A stretch of DNA of 64,000 bases from RUG11783 sp964599695 (GCA_964599695.1 CAZRGP010000009.1:1-64000), one strand, 5' to 3'. Counted from the stretch's first letter, positions 46,964 through 57,191 are shown. Made by a program: numbers and translations. The notes: generated from the letters alone by a model not told the origin.

Positions 46964-49366
46964 TTACGGAGTTTCAGGTTCTGGCGGAGTTTCAGGCTGC
47001 AATTTTGGGATTACTATGGGGCTAGTTATTTCCTGCGAAGCATCACCATATGCACTTGAGAATAACTTATGGCATACAGCACATTCAAAGTATGTTTCGT
47101 ATCCATCTGCCTCATATGTAGGCGCAACTCCCTCGTGGACAATGCTCAGATCATGTGATGCAAGTGGCCGTGTAGGTACAGCACTGATTTCGTTCTTTCC
47201 TTCTGCATCTGAGAACATCTTACCACATGAGCACTGATAGTACTCATCGTTACCAGGTGTAGTGCATGTAGAATTCTTTGCAGCCACTAAAGTAGGGGCA
47301 TGAACGTGTGCAGCTTCTTGTTTCTCTATAAAATCCGTAGTGTTGGTTGAAGTGATGCTGATACCGCCCGACTGATAACTGACCGTCATAGTCTTATAAG
47401 TCTTGCCATTAACCTTCAGCTCAACTCCTTCGTCATCCGTACCTGTTTTCTTGAAAGAAACAGACTGATTGCTTGAACCGGTTCCGCTGGCAACAACTTG
47501 TCCGTTGATAAGGAACTGCCAACTAAGATTTGTATTGCCATCCTTTGTTGAATACGGAAGTGTCGTAGCGAACTCTCTCTCCACTTCCCCAATTCCGGAA
47601 CTGACTGTAAGTGTGACGTAGGATCCTGTAGCGACCCTCGCTCCGGCTCCGATGCCCTGACCGATAACTGTCCCTGCAGGCTCTGCAGCGGGCACTTCCG
47701 TGATGGTGCCGACACGAAGTCCGTTCGCCATCAATGCGCCTTTCGCGGTGCCGAGAGGCATGCCGACGACGTTCGGGACATACTGGCTGCTGATACGGTT
47801 CGGTGTATTGACGTAGATGGTGACCTGAGTACCGGATTCTACAGACGCTCCGGGACTGGGCTCTACCTTTGTGATGGTGTTCCCATTGTATTCGCTGGTG
47901 TTGTCTGTCTCACGGACAACAACGAGCCCAAGAGCTTGCAGTTCCTTCACTGCGTTGCCATAGGTATCGCCGATGATATCCGGAACAGTGACGACCTGTG
48001 TCCCCTTGCTGACATACAGTGTGATCTTCGCGTTGTCTTTTACTTCTTTCGGAGGCGCAGGAGTTTGTGAGAACACAGTACCTGCAGTGTAGTCGGTGTT
48101 GTACTCCTCTACCACCTCAAAAGTAAAACCGGAATAGTCCGCGTTGGACTGAATGCTGCGCAGCTGTTTGCCGACAAAATCAGGAAGGACAACGTCGACA
48201 TGGTTCGCGAAGAGCTGGCTTCCGGAGAGGTTCAGTGTCATATAGACAAGGATACCCGCTCCGATAAGGCATGCTGCCGTGATTCCCATCAGGATCGCGA
48301 TGGGAAGATTGATGGTGCGGGGCCTCTTTTTCTTCACTTTCGCACTGCTTCTGGACGCGGAACTGATTGCGGCTCCGCGGGTCGGTGTTTTGTCTTTTGC
48401 CATTTCAGCTTCTTTCTCAAGCTCTACCGGAGCCTCCTCCACCACCTCGGTATCCTTCGCATGGTCGAGGTAGACGGTGGGATTCTCCGAAGAGAGATAC
48501 TTGTATTCAAAACGAATGCTGGGATTCATTTTGAAGTTTTCGATATCCATGAGCATGGATCCGGCTGAAGGATAGCGCTTGGCTGTATCTTTCTCCATAG
48601 CCTTCAGGATGATATCCTCCAATCCTTCCGGAATGGTGGGGTTGATCTCCCTGGGGCTCTTGGGAGTATCCGAGATCTGCTTGAGCGCAACGGTGACCGC
48701 ACTCTGAGAATCAAAGGGCAGTTTTCCGGTGCACATCTCATACATCATGACACCAACACTGTAGATGTCAGACTGGGTATTGGTCTCCTCACCTTTCGCC
48801 TGCTCGGGGCTGATATAATGCACCGTGCCGATGGCTTTGTCGGTGATAGTGTGCATTCCGCTTCTGGAGAAACGTGCGATACCGAAGTCCATGACCTTGA
48901 TCTTGCCGCTTCTAAGCAGCATGACGTTCTGGGGCTTCATATCCCTGTGAATGATCCCTCTGTCATGGGCGTGCTGCAAAGCGCGCAGCAACTGCTCAGA
49001 GAAATACACCGTCTCCTTCCAGGTGAGGGAAGTGTGAGCCTGGATGTACTCCTTGAGCGTAATGCCGTTGAGGTACTCCATAACGATATACTGGACACTG
49101 TCGGAGAAATTGACATCAAGGACCTTCACGATGTTCTCGTGATCCAGCATGCTGATAGCCCTGGATTCATTCTTGAACCGGCGCACCAGCTCCTCGTTGT
49201 CGAGCAGCTCCTCCTTCAGGATCTTGACCGCGACTGTAGAGTTGTCCTTGAGGTCGGTCGCCTTATAAACATAAGCCATACCGCCGACACCGATGAGCTC
49301 CTCAACGAGGTATCTCCCGTCCAGTCTTCGTCCGATATAGTTGTCTTTTTCAGTAGTTTGCTTCAT
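46964..49366 (-). CDS. prkC: PASTA-domain Ser/Thr kinase PrkC with unusual extracellular Cys-repeat tail
   Basis: 800 residues. Kinase domain (1-275: GVGGMAYVYKA, AVKILKEE, HRDMKPQN, MDFGIARF), a juxtamembrane linker, one span (about 350-375), then three PASTA repeats (VVLPDFVG, VTVPDIIG, YVPNVVG) that sense muropeptides or lipid II. After them comes a beta-rich segment and two Cys-containing repeats (YYQCSCGKMFSDAEGKNEI, YFECAVCHKLFSS) and a Pro-rich end, about 200 residues beyond a standard PrkC. This tail looks more AT-rich than the rest. The repeats are of a kind seen in clostridial surface proteins. Forms a pair with stp upstream. Confidence 0.9.
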   Translation of the reverse strand: MKQTTEKDNYIGRRLDGRYLVEELIGVGGMAYVYKATDLKDNSTVAVKILKEELLDNEELVRRFKNESRAISMLDHENIVKVLDVNFSDSVQYIVMEYLNGITLKEYIQAHTSLTWKETVYFSEQLLRALQHAHDRGIIHRDMKPQNVMLLRSGKIKVMDFGIARFSRSGMHTITDKAIGTVHYISPEQAKGEETNTQSDIYSVGVMMYEMCTGKLPFDSQSAVTVALKQISDTPKSPREINPTIPEGLEDIILKAMEKDTAKRYPSAGSMLMDIENFKMNPSIRFEYKYLSSENPTVYLDHAKDTEVVEEAPVELEKEAEMAKDKTPTRGAAISSASRSSAKVKKKRPRTINLPIAILMGITAACLIGAGILVYMTLNLSGSQLFANHVDVVLPDFVGKQLRSIQSNADYSGFTFEVVEEYNTDYTAGTVFSQTPAPPKEVKDNAKITLYVSKGTQVVTVPDIIGDTYGNAVKELQALGLVVVRETDNTSEYNGNTITKVEPSPGASVESGTQVTIYVNTPNRISSQYVPNVVGMPLGTAKGALMANGLRVGTITEVPAAEPAGTVIGQGIGAGARVATGSYVTLTVSSGIGEVEREFATTLPYSTKDGNTNLSWQFLINGQVVASGTGSSNQSVSFKKTGTDDEGVELKVNGKTYKTMTVSYQSGGISITSTNTTDFIEKQEAAHVHAPTLVAAKNSTCTTPGNDEYYQCSCGKMFSDAEGKNEISAVPTRPLASHDLSIVHEGVAPTYEADGYETYFECAVCHKLFSSAYGDASQEITSPIVIPKLQPETPPEPETP

Positions 49367-49374
49367 CCTATCTC

Positions 49375-50103
49375 CTAAACCTGCATCATTACTGTAGTTA
49401 TATTATCAAATCCGCCTGCATCAAGCCCTGCTTCCACAAGCAGTCTCGGCACAGAGTAAAAATCGTTGTAGCGGAATATAGAAAGCATCGTATCCTGAGG
49501 AACCACATTGGAGAGTCCATCGCTGCAGAGCATCAGGATGTCGTTCTTGGCCAGCCTCAGTTGAATCAGGTCAAATACTACCTTCGGCTCGATGCCGAGC
49601 GCCCTGGTGATGATATTCTTCTGCGGATGCCGGGTCGCTTCCTCCTCGGTGATCTTCCCCATATCCAGCAGTTCCTGCACGTAGGAATGATCCTTCGTAA
49701 GCTGCTTCAGGCTCTTTCTCTGGTAGTGATACACCCTGCTGTCCCCGCAGTGGAGTATCGTGGCATCCTGCCCGTCCACCAGCGCAAGGATCATGGTCGT
49801 CCCCATCATCTGGTTCCCGCCGATCCGCACAGAGGCGTCAAAAACGGCACGATTCGCAGCCTGGCACACCCTGCTCAGATAATGGGCTTTATCCTCGGGA
49901 GAAACGAGCCCGACCAGCTCGTCGTTCATGCCGGAGGTGATTATATCCACGGCGATATGGCTCGCCATCTTTCCGTGAGACAGTCCGCCCATTCCGTCGC
50001 ACAGCAACACCCATCCAAGGCTGTCGTTGATCTTTCCGGCACGGAAGCAGTCCTGGTTTTCCTGGTATTTATATCCGATATCCGTGTAACCGGCTAACGT
50101 CAT
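49375..50103 (-). CDS. stp: PP2C-type Ser/Thr protein phosphatase
   Basis: 242 residues. Metal-binding motifs YKYQENQDCF, LLCDGMGGLSHG, CGDSRVYH, LCSDGLSNV and GGFDNITTV. It reverses PrkC phosphorylation. It ends 8 bases before the kinase start. Confidence 0.94.
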   Translation of the reverse strand: MTLAGYTDIGYKYQENQDCFRAGKINDSLGWVLLCDGMGGLSHGKMASHIAVDIITSGMNDELVGLVSPEDKAHYLSRVCQAANRAVFDASVRIGGNQMMGTTMILALVDGQDATILHCGDSRVYHYQRKSLKQLTKDHSYVQELLDMGKITEEEATRHPQKNIITRALGIEPKVVFDLIQLRLAKNDILMLCSDGLSNVVPQDTMLSIFRYNDFYSVPRLLVEAGLDAGGFDNITTVMMQV

Positions 50104-50116
50104 GCGTTTCCCTCAC

Positions 50117-51151
50117 TCAGAGATTCTGAGTCTCTCTTCTTAATTGCCCGCAAGCAGCGGAGATATCATCTCCCAGCGTCCTGCGGACGGTTGCGTTGAC
50201 ACCCTTTGCGTTCAGTTTGGAAGCAAAGGTCTCCGCATCCTTTCTTGTCGCTGCGAAATTGCCTCTTCCGGCGGAATTCACCGGGATCACGTTGACATGA
50301 CTCTGCATCATGCCGCAGATACGCACCAGTTCATTCACGTCCTCATCGAGATCATTGGTCCCATGAATCACAGTATACTCGAAAGTGATCCGTCTTCCCG
50401 TTTTGTTCACATAATATTTACAGGCTTCCAGCACCTCGGGAAGCGGATACCTGAGATTCACGGGCATGATCTTGCTTCTCTTGGGAGAAAAAGCGGAGTG
50501 CAGGGAGAGAGACAGCGTAAGCTGCTTCTTCATATCCGCCAGTTCATAGATCTTCGGCGCGATGCCGCAGGTGGAGACGGTAACCGAACGGTTCTTCATC
50601 CCGTAACCGTTCTCGTCCGTGATCATGTCATAGAAACGTACCACTGCGTCCAGGTTGTCCAACGGTTCTCCGATGCCCATAAGGACCACACTGTCGATCT
50701 TTTTTCCCTTCTGGCGCTCGCTCTCATATACCTCCATCAGCATCTCCGACGCTGTGAGGCTTCGCACGAGGCCATTCACCGTGGAAGCGCAGAACGCACA
50801 ACCCATCCGGCATCCCACCTGGGTGGAGATGCACAGCGATGTGCCGTGCTCATACTCCATGGCCACAGTCTCCACCGCATTGCCGTCCGGAAAACCGAGG
50901 AGATACTTCTCGGTCCCATCCCGGGACACCTGTTTTCTCAGCACTGACGGCCGGACAAAAACGGCGTTTTCCCTGAGCCACGCCCTGGTCTTTTCGGGAA
51001 GATTGGTCATCTCATCAAAGGAGGTAACCCTCTTCTGATGGATCCAGGAAAAAAGTTGATTTGCACGATAAGCAGGCTCCCCAATCTCTTGGAACAGAGC
51101 CTTCAACTCTTCTCTTGTATAAGACACTATGTCAATCGTACTTTTTATCAT
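50117..51151 (-). CDS. rlmN: Dual-specificity rRNA/tRNA (adenine-C2)-methyltransferase RlmN
   Basis: 344 residues, radical SAM. Cluster motif CRMGCAFCAST, the second Cys near the C terminus (DISAACGQL) and GMGEPLDN-like VLMGIGEPLDN. It methylates C2 of A2503 in 23S rRNA and A37 in tRNA. Confidence 0.95.
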   Translation of the reverse strand: MIKSTIDIVSYTREELKALFQEIGEPAYRANQLFSWIHQKRVTSFDEMTNLPEKTRAWLRENAVFVRPSVLRKQVSRDGTEKYLLGFPDGNAVETVAMEYEHGTSLCISTQVGCRMGCAFCASTVNGLVRSLTASEMLMEVYESERQKGKKIDSVVLMGIGEPLDNLDAVVRFYDMITDENGYGMKNRSVTVSTCGIAPKIYELADMKKQLTLSLSLHSAFSPKRSKIMPVNLRYPLPEVLEACKYYVNKTGRRITFEYTVIHGTNDLDEDVNELVRICGMMQSHVNVIPVNSAGRGNFAATRKDAETFASKLNAKGVNATVRRTLGDDISAACGQLRRETQNL

Positions 51152-51152
51152 A

Positions 51153-52448
51153 TCATATTTTTCTCATACACGCCACATAGAAGCCTTCCGGGAGAAACTG
51201 TCCGGGAATGAACTTTCGTTCTGATCCGAAATCTATCCCGTCCGGCAGATCCACCGAATGTACCGGACACCTCTCGAACTCCGGATGATTCTTAAGGAAC
51301 GCGCAGACGACCTCCTCGTTCTCCTCTTTCAGAAGCGTACAGGTGCTGTACACCAGCTTTCCCCCTTCTGTCAGAAGGGAAGCTCCGTTTTCCAGAAGTC
51401 CGTACTGCAGTTCAGGAAGAGTGCCGTCCTTACGGTACTCCTTCGCTCTCATCTCCGGCTTGGAAGCAAGTTCACCGTAACCGGAACAGGGAACATCACA
51501 GAGGACACGGTCGTATCCTTCCGCTGTGTGAAACTCGGTGCCGTCGCAGCAGACCACATCAACATTGGGAGCATTCAGCCTTCCGGCAAGGTCTCTCACC
51601 AGATTTGCCCGGTGTTCATACAGTTCCACCGCCGTGACCGCGCCATCCCTTCCTGCCGCCATGGCGAGACACATGGTCTTTCCTCCTGGGGCACTGCACA
51701 GATCCAGCACTTTCTGCCCCGGACGGACGTCCAGCGCCGCTGCTGTCCACTGTGCGGGATACCCCTCCACATAGATCTCTCCATTCTCTATATGGGAACG
51801 GATGTCCCGTATGCTTCCTTTTACTTTGAGACAGTTTCTGATATCTGTCCCGGAAAATACATCCGGCGCGCTTTGGATCAGCTGATCGGCGTCCGTGCGG
51901 AAGGTATTTACCCGCACGAAGATATCCTCCGCCATCAGGGTCGCTTTCAGGATCTCCTCCGCCTTTTCCCCGTAATCCTCCAGAAGTTTTGCCGCGAGAG
52001 TGAGATGTACGGAATATAAACGGGACAGTCTGTGTGCCCCTTCTCCGCCGCTGAGGACCGCATCCCGATCCACATCTGACACGCGCCGCAGGACAGCATT
52101 CACCATTCCGGAGGCGGATCTCTTCTTAAACGTTCGGCACAACTCGACGCTCTCACTGATCGCCGCACGCACCGGTACTTTGTCCATCCAGAAGATCTGA
52201 TACACGCCGGTGCGAAGGATGTTCCGGATCTCCGGATCCAGTCCCGCCGTTCCCTTCCTGAGAAAGGGATCCAGCAGCGCATCGATGGAGATCTGCCGGG
52301 ACAGCGTCCCAAGAAACAAAGCAGTGTAAAAACTCCGGTCCCTGTCGGTCCACTCGCCTTCCGAAAGGACCTTCTTCTGGACCAGATTGGAGTACGCTCC
52401 TTCCTCACACCTCATGAGAGACTGCACTGTCAGTTTCCGAACATTCAT
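51153..52448 (-). CDS. rsmB: 16S rRNA (cytosine967-C5)-methyltransferase RsmB
   Basis: 431 residues. N-terminal NusB-like RNA-binding domain (VRKLTVQSLMRCEEGAYSN), then methyltransferase with LCSAPGGKT, DVPCSGYG and catalytic YSTCTLLKEEN. The start overlaps the fmt stop by 4 bases. Confidence 0.94.
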   Translation of the reverse strand: MNVRKLTVQSLMRCEEGAYSNLVQKKVLSEGEWTDRDRSFYTALFLGTLSRQISIDALLDPFLRKGTAGLDPEIRNILRTGVYQIFWMDKVPVRAAISESVELCRTFKKRSASGMVNAVLRRVSDVDRDAVLSGGEGAHRLSRLYSVHLTLAAKLLEDYGEKAEEILKATLMAEDIFVRVNTFRTDADQLIQSAPDVFSGTDIRNCLKVKGSIRDIRSHIENGEIYVEGYPAQWTAAALDVRPGQKVLDLCSAPGGKTMCLAMAAGRDGAVTAVELYEHRANLVRDLAGRLNAPNVDVVCCDGTEFHTAEGYDRVLCDVPCSGYGELASKPEMRAKEYRKDGTLPELQYGLLENGASLLTEGGKLVYSTCTLLKEENEEVVCAFLKNHPEFERCPVHSVDLPDGIDFGSERKFIPGQFLPEGFYVACMRKI

Positions 52449-53368
52449 CCGAGCCTGTAGAGATTCTCTCCTGTCTTCTTGCGCCTACCGTTGATCCATG
52501 CCGTCCCGTCCATGGGCTTTCCGCCCTCCGGGATCACCTTGCGCAGGACCACTGCTCCGTCCTTCGCAGCAATGGTGAGAGGTTTCACCGAGAGGATCTC
52601 TCCCGGCTCACCGGTCATCTCGCTGAAGGACGCGTCGGCGACCTTGATCTTTTTATCTTCGTACATGAAGTATGCCACCGGCCAGGTCGACACACCGTGG
52701 ATCAGATGAACGATCCCGCGGGCATCGCTCTCAAAGCAGAACAATCCTTCCTCCTTCTCGATGGGAGGAGCATAGGTGGCAAGTTCATGATCCTGAGGAG
52801 TCCCGGCAAGCGTGCCATTCTCGATCTCCGGCAGCACCTCCAGGATAAAGCGGCTCCCTGTTTCGCCCATTTTGCGGAACATGGAGTCCTCGTTATCCTC
52901 GGGTTCGATGGGGATCTCCCTCTGAACCAGGATATCTCCGGTATCCATTCCTGCGTCCATGCGCATGATCGTGATCCCCGTCACTTCCTCACCAGCGATG
53001 ATCGCCCGCTGTATAGGAGCGGATCCCCTGTATTTCGGAAGGAGCGACGCGTGAATGTTGATACATCCGAGTCTCGGGATATCCAGGACCTCCTGGGGCA
53101 GGATCTTCCCGTACGCGATGACAAGGATCAGGTCCGGATCCAGTTCGCGCAGCGTCACCGCGGCCTTTCCGTTCTTGAAGCCTTTCGGCTGAAAGACCGG
53201 TATCCCCTTTTCCAGGGCGAACTCCTTCACGGGAGGGGGCGTGATAATGTGCTTGCGTCCCACCGGCTTGTCCGGCTGGCAGAACACGCCCACGACCTCA
53301 TGCTCTTCACAGACTGCCTTCAGCACATCCCTCGCGATCTCGGGCGTGCCCATAAAGACGATCCTCAT
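52445..53368 (-). CDS. fmt: Methionyl-tRNA formyltransferase
   Basis: 307 residues. RIVFMGTPEIA start, catalytic INIHASLLPKYRGSAPIQRA and TGITIMRMDAGMDTGDIL. It formylates initiator Met-tRNA with 10-formyl-THF. Coupled to def by a 4-base overlap. Confidence 0.96.
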   Translation of the reverse strand: MRIVFMGTPEIARDVLKAVCEEHEVVGVFCQPDKPVGRKHIITPPPVKEFALEKGIPVFQPKGFKNGKAAVTLRELDPDLILVIAYGKILPQEVLDIPRLGCINIHASLLPKYRGSAPIQRAIIAGEEVTGITIMRMDAGMDTGDILVQREIPIEPEDNEDSMFRKMGETGSRFILEVLPEIENGTLAGTPQDHELATYAPPIEKEEGLFCFESDARGIVHLIHGVSTWPVAYFMYEDKKIKVADASFSEMTGEPGEILSVKPLTIAAKDGAVVLRKVIPEGGKPMDGTAWINGRRKKTGENLYRLG

Positions 53369-53859
53369 TCTTCCTCGTCCTCTAAGATCTCTTCCAGTTG
53401 TTCATCGCTGATGAGCTCGTCCACCAGATCGATGAAAAGTGTCCCGTCCAGGTGATCCACTTCGTGGCAGACCGCACGGGCAGCCATATCGTCCAGTTCC
53501 ATGGTGAAAGGAACGCCGAACCGGTCGAACGCCTTCACCTTGACATGTGTGGATCTCTCCAGCCATCCCCTCTCTCCGGGGACCGAGAGACAGCCTTCAT
53601 ATGCGCCGACCTTCTCCTCCGACTGCTCGATCACTTCGGGATTGAGCAACTCGATCATCTCGCCGTCGTTGTTGACGATGATGATCGCCCTGCGGAGCAC
53701 GCCCACCTGAGGCGCTGCCAGGCCGAGGCCGTTTGCGTCGATAAGGGTCTCTTTCATATCATCGAGCAGAGTCCAGGTCCGTGCGCCGAAATCGGTGACC
53801 GGCCTGCTGTGCTTGCGCAGCGTGGGTTCTCCCTCGACCAGTATTCTTCTAAGTGCCAT
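53365..53859 (-). CDS. def: Peptide deformylase
   Basis: 164 residues. The three deformylase motifs are GLAAPQVG, EGCLSVPG and CHEVDHLDG (metal ligands Cys, His, His). It removes the N-formyl group from new proteins. It has an acidic C terminus. Confidence 0.96.
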   Translation of the reverse strand: MALRRILVEGEPTLRKHSRPVTDFGARTWTLLDDMKETLIDANGLGLAAPQVGVLRRAIIIVNNDGEMIELLNPEVIEQSEEKVGAYEGCLSVPGERGWLERSTHVKVKAFDRFGVPFTMELDDMAARAVCHEVDHLDGTLFIDLVDELISDEQLEEILEDEEE

Positions 53860-53877
53860 TGTATTGTCCTTTCTTTA

Positions 53878-56112
53878 TCAACCGTCCAGGTCGTTGAAAT
53901 CGATATAGATCCTCGTGTTTCCCACACCCGGTCTCTTTCGGACCTCCACGAGGCATTTTCCGAGCAGTTCCCTGAATTTTGCGTCCCCCCTGCTCTTGAG
54001 GATCAGACGCCATCTGTACTGTTTTCCCACGATGGGGACCCGCATCGGTGCGGGTCCGATGACGCGGACCGGAACATTCTTCTCCTGTGAGAAGGTCTCC
54101 CGGATCTGTTCCACGAACCGGTTCGCTGCCGTCTTCCCCTGATCGGAGCTCTCGGCGGAGAAACAGACCGCGCAGATGTGGCAATAGGGCGGATACAGGT
54201 GGGCTTTGCGCAGCCGTATCTCGCTGTTGTAGAAACTGCGATAGTCCTGTCTTGAAGCGATCCGGATGATGGGGTTGTCCGGGTCGATGGTCTGGATGAC
54301 CGCTTCCCCTGCTTTTGTACCCCTTCCGGATCTTCCGATGACCTGCGTCAGCATGTCAAAGGTGCGTTCGTACGCCCGGAAACTCGGCATGAGGAGCATG
54401 GAATCCACGCTCAGCACCCCTACGAGGGTGACGTTCTCAAAATCCAGTCCCTTCGCGATCATCTGTGTTCCGATGATCATGTCGTACTTTTTCTCCTGGA
54501 AATCCCTCAGACTTCTGGTCAGGGAATTCTTTCCCGACATGGAATCCAGGTCCACCCGCAGCACCCTGGCGTCCGGGAAGAGTTCTTCCAGTTCCTCTTC
54601 GATCTTCTGGGTCCCGATCCCGGTGTGTCTGAGCTCCCCGCCGCATTTCGGACAGGTGAGGTACTGGGGAACGATCTTCCCGCAGTAGTGGCACCGGTGG
54701 GTGCAATCTGTCTTGTGCCAAACCATGGGCATTGAGCAGCTGTCGCACATGATCACTTCCTTGCATTCCTTGCAGATGGTGACGGTGCGGTATCCCCTGC
54801 GGTTCAGCAGGAGGATGACCTGTTCCTTGCGGTCCAGCCTCTCCCGTATCTTTTCATACAGTTCCACTCCGATCGTGTGGGTGTTTCCCTGCATGAGTTC
54901 ATTTCTCATATCCACCACGCGGACGTCGGGCAGCGGCATGTTGCCGAACCGCTCGCCGAGCTCCACGTAATTGATCTTGTTCTCCTGCGCCAGGTAGTAG
55001 GATTCCACCGACGGCGTTGCGGAAGACAGCAACAGGTGCGCTCCGTGCCTCTTTGCACGGTAGGCAGCTACGGCTGGCGCCCGGAATCTCGGCGACTGGT
55101 CCGCGAGATAGGTCTGCTCCTGCTCCTCGTCGATGATGATGAGGCCGATCTCCGGGATCGGCGCGAAAACAGCGGATCTGGTTCCCACCACAAGGGGATA
55201 TTCCCCGTCCAGGATCCTCTTCCACTGAAGGGTCCTCTCGGTGTCCGAAAGGGCACTGTGGATGATCCCCACCTTGCCGGGAAACATGGTCTGCAGTCTC
55301 CCGATCATCTGGGTGGCAAGCGCGATCTCCGGCACCAGAAGCATGGCTCCCTTTCCGGCTTCCAGCGTCTCCCGTATGAGTCCGACATACAGCATGGTCT
55401 TGCCGCTGGATGTCACTCCGTACAGCAGCGTGGTGTCCGGACGATCCGGATCCGACATATATCCCCGTATCCGGTCATAGGCCTCCTGCTGCGCAGGAGA
55501 CAGCTCAAACCGGTCCAGATATCCGGGCGAGGAGAAATCCAGCTCGTCGGTGCGCCATCTGCGCTCCTGCTCGATCCATCCCCTGTCCAACAGACGGTTC
55601 ACAACGTCCCTGGAAATGCCCAGTTCCTCATGGATCTCGCTGTAGGTATGCGGTTCGCTCAGATAACCGAGAAGGGCGTTCTGCTTTGCCGTTGCCCCGG
55701 GGTGCTCCGTGTCCGGAACCGTCCGGTAGGCGTTCTCTGTGTGTCCTTCGTTCTTGATCTCCAGTTCACCGTCTTCCCCGTCCGGAACAAGACGGATATT
55801 CTTGGGAAGGACCGCTTTCACGGCATCGTAATAGGTGCAGAAGGTGGTGTTTCTCAGGTACTTGATGAGATCCACCATCTCCTCATTGACGACAGGCTCT
55901 GTCTGCTCTATGCGCAGGATCTGTTTATAATCCGTTGAACCTTCGCACAGGCCGAGCACGATCCCCATGCGGGAGCCGCTCTTTCCGAAAGGCACAAGGA
56001 CCCTGGCGCCGACTTTGGCGTAGGGCTCATATCCCGCGGGAACATTGTAACTGTAAAGCTTATCAAACTGAAAGGCGGCGTTGTCCACCGCGACTTCAAC
56101 TCCGGTAAACAC
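53878..56112 (-). CDS. priA: Primosomal replication helicase PriA
   Basis: 744 residues. N-terminal 3'-DNA-binding domain, helicase with GVTSSGKTMLY (Walker A) and IIDEEQEQTY (a DEEQ box where most PriA have DEEH), eight zinc-site cysteines (CKECKEVIMCDSC, CHYCGK, CPKCGG) and motif VIGRSGRGTKAGE. It restarts replication at stalled forks. Confidence 0.93.
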   Translation of the reverse strand: MFTGVEVAVDNAAFQFDKLYSYNVPAGYEPYAKVGARVLVPFGKSGSRMGIVLGLCEGSTDYKQILRIEQTEPVVNEEMVDLIKYLRNTTFCTYYDAVKAVLPKNIRLVPDGEDGELEIKNEGHTENAYRTVPDTEHPGATAKQNALLGYLSEPHTYSEIHEELGISRDVVNRLLDRGWIEQERRWRTDELDFSSPGYLDRFELSPAQQEAYDRIRGYMSDPDRPDTTLLYGVTSSGKTMLYVGLIRETLEAGKGAMLLVPEIALATQMIGRLQTMFPGKVGIIHSALSDTERTLQWKRILDGEYPLVVGTRSAVFAPIPEIGLIIIDEEQEQTYLADQSPRFRAPAVAAYRAKRHGAHLLLSSATPSVESYYLAQENKINYVELGERFGNMPLPDVRVVDMRNELMQGNTHTIGVELYEKIRERLDRKEQVILLLNRRGYRTVTICKECKEVIMCDSCSMPMVWHKTDCTHRCHYCGKIVPQYLTCPKCGGELRHTGIGTQKIEEELEELFPDARVLRVDLDSMSGKNSLTRSLRDFQEKKYDMIIGTQMIAKGLDFENVTLVGVLSVDSMLLMPSFRAYERTFDMLTQVIGRSGRGTKAGEAVIQTIDPDNPIIRIASRQDYRSFYNSEIRLRKAHLYPPYCHICAVCFSAESSDQGKTAANRFVEQIRETFSQEKNVPVRVIGPAPMRVPIVGKQYRWRLILKSRGDAKFRELLGKCLVEVRKRPGVGNTRIYIDFNDLDG

Positions 56113-56148
56113 TGCGCCACCTCCCTAAACTCTTATTTCCGGATGCGA

Positions 56149-56346
56149 TCAGTCTTTTCCTTCGACAGCCCTGTACTTATGGGCTCCGAACTCCTCGATC
56201 GCGAGGGTAACCGGCTTTTCCTCCAGTTTGGTCCCTTCCGCTTCTTCCTCACTGACGATATCCCTTGCTCTCTTGGCGATCGCGATCACCAGCGCGTAGG
56301 GGCTGTCGGTCTCTTCAAGAAGCTGTCCGATCTCAGGTCTCAGCAT
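56149..56346 (-). CDS. rpoZ: RNA polymerase omega subunit
   Basis: 65 residues. YALVIAIAKRARDIV is the omega core; KPVTLAIEEF follows. Small for the family but complete. It overlaps the gmk stop by 7 bases, the standard gmk-rpoZ pair. Confidence 0.88.
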   Translation of the reverse strand: MLRPEIGQLLEETDSPYALVIAIAKRARDIVSEEEAEGTKLEEKPVTLAIEEFGAHKYRAVEGKD

Positions 56347-56942
56347 GTTTCTTCTCCTTCTGTTGTTATATCTTTATGCATTCTGGAGTCTATGATGGAG
56401 GATACTTCCCTCACACAGGTATCCAGATCGTCATTCACGATCCTATAGTCAAAATTGATGGAGTCTTCGATCTCCGCCATAGCGATCTCCATGCGCTCAC
56501 CGATGTCATTGGTGTTGGTCACGCCTCTCGCCTCGATCCTCTCCCTCAGCGTCTCCATGGACGGGGGAAGCAGGAAGATCAGTGTGGCGTCGGGATAGGC
56601 CTCTTTGATGTTGTGCGCTCCGTGGACATCGATGACAAGGATCACCACCTTGTCCATCGCAAGCCCTCTCTCCATCTCTTTACGGGATGTTCCGTAATAA
56701 TTGCCGGCATAGAAATTGTATTCAAGCATCAGACCGGTCTCGATCATCTCCTCGAACTGTTCTCTGGACAGGTAGTAATAATCTACCCCTTCCTTCTCCC
56801 CGTCACGCGGTCCCCTTGTCGTACAGGAAACAGAAAGAAATATATCATTCCGCAGGTACTTCAGGCACTTGATCACCGTATCTTTCCCGCATCCCGAAGG
56901 ACCGGAAAGTACGAAAAGATTGTTGACGGAGTTATTCATCAT
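56340..56942 (-). CDS. gmk: Guanylate kinase
   Basis: 200 residues. P-loop LSGPSGCGKDTV, SVSCTTRGPRDGEKEGVDYY (GMP site) and VILVIDVHGAHNI. Phosphorylates GMP. The ATG at 56942 lies six bases after GGAGG; it overlaps remA. Confidence 0.95.
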   Translation of the reverse strand: MMNNSVNNLFVLSGPSGCGKDTVIKCLKYLRNDIFLSVSCTTRGPRDGEKEGVDYYYLSREQFEEMIETGLMLEYNFYAGNYYGTSRKEMERGLAMDKVVILVIDVHGAHNIKEAYPDATLIFLLPPSMETLRERIEARGVTNTNDIGERMEIAMAEIEDSINFDYRIVNDDLDTCVREVSSIIDSRMHKDITTEGEETC

Positions 56943-57177
56943 CGCCATCCTCCATTCGTCCCGCTACAGTTTCCGGTGTTACGGCAGAAAGAATGACATG
57001 ATCGGAATCCATCACGATCACCGCTCTTGTCCTTCTTCCGTAGGTCGCATCGATGAGAAGGCCTTTTTCCCTGGCCTCTGTCACGATCCTCTTGACCGGT
57101 GCGGAATCCGGGCTGACAACAGCGATCATCCGGTTCGCGGATACTACGTTACCAAAGCCGATGTTGATCAATTTCAT
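56932..57177 (-). CDS. remA: RemA-like DNA-binding regulator (DUF370)
   Basis: 81 residues. MKLINIGFGNVVSANRMIAV and DATYGRRTRAVIVMDSDHVI are the RemA signature. In Bacillus it activates matrix operons; in Clostridia it occupies the conserved yicC-remA-gmk-rpoZ locus. ATG 57177 follows AGAGGAG. Confidence 0.93.
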   Translation of the reverse strand: MKLINIGFGNVVSANRMIAVVSPDSAPVKRIVTEAREKGLLIDATYGRRTRAVIVMDSDHVILSAVTPETVAGRMEDGDDE

Positions 57178-57191
57178 GGTCAACTCCTCTA

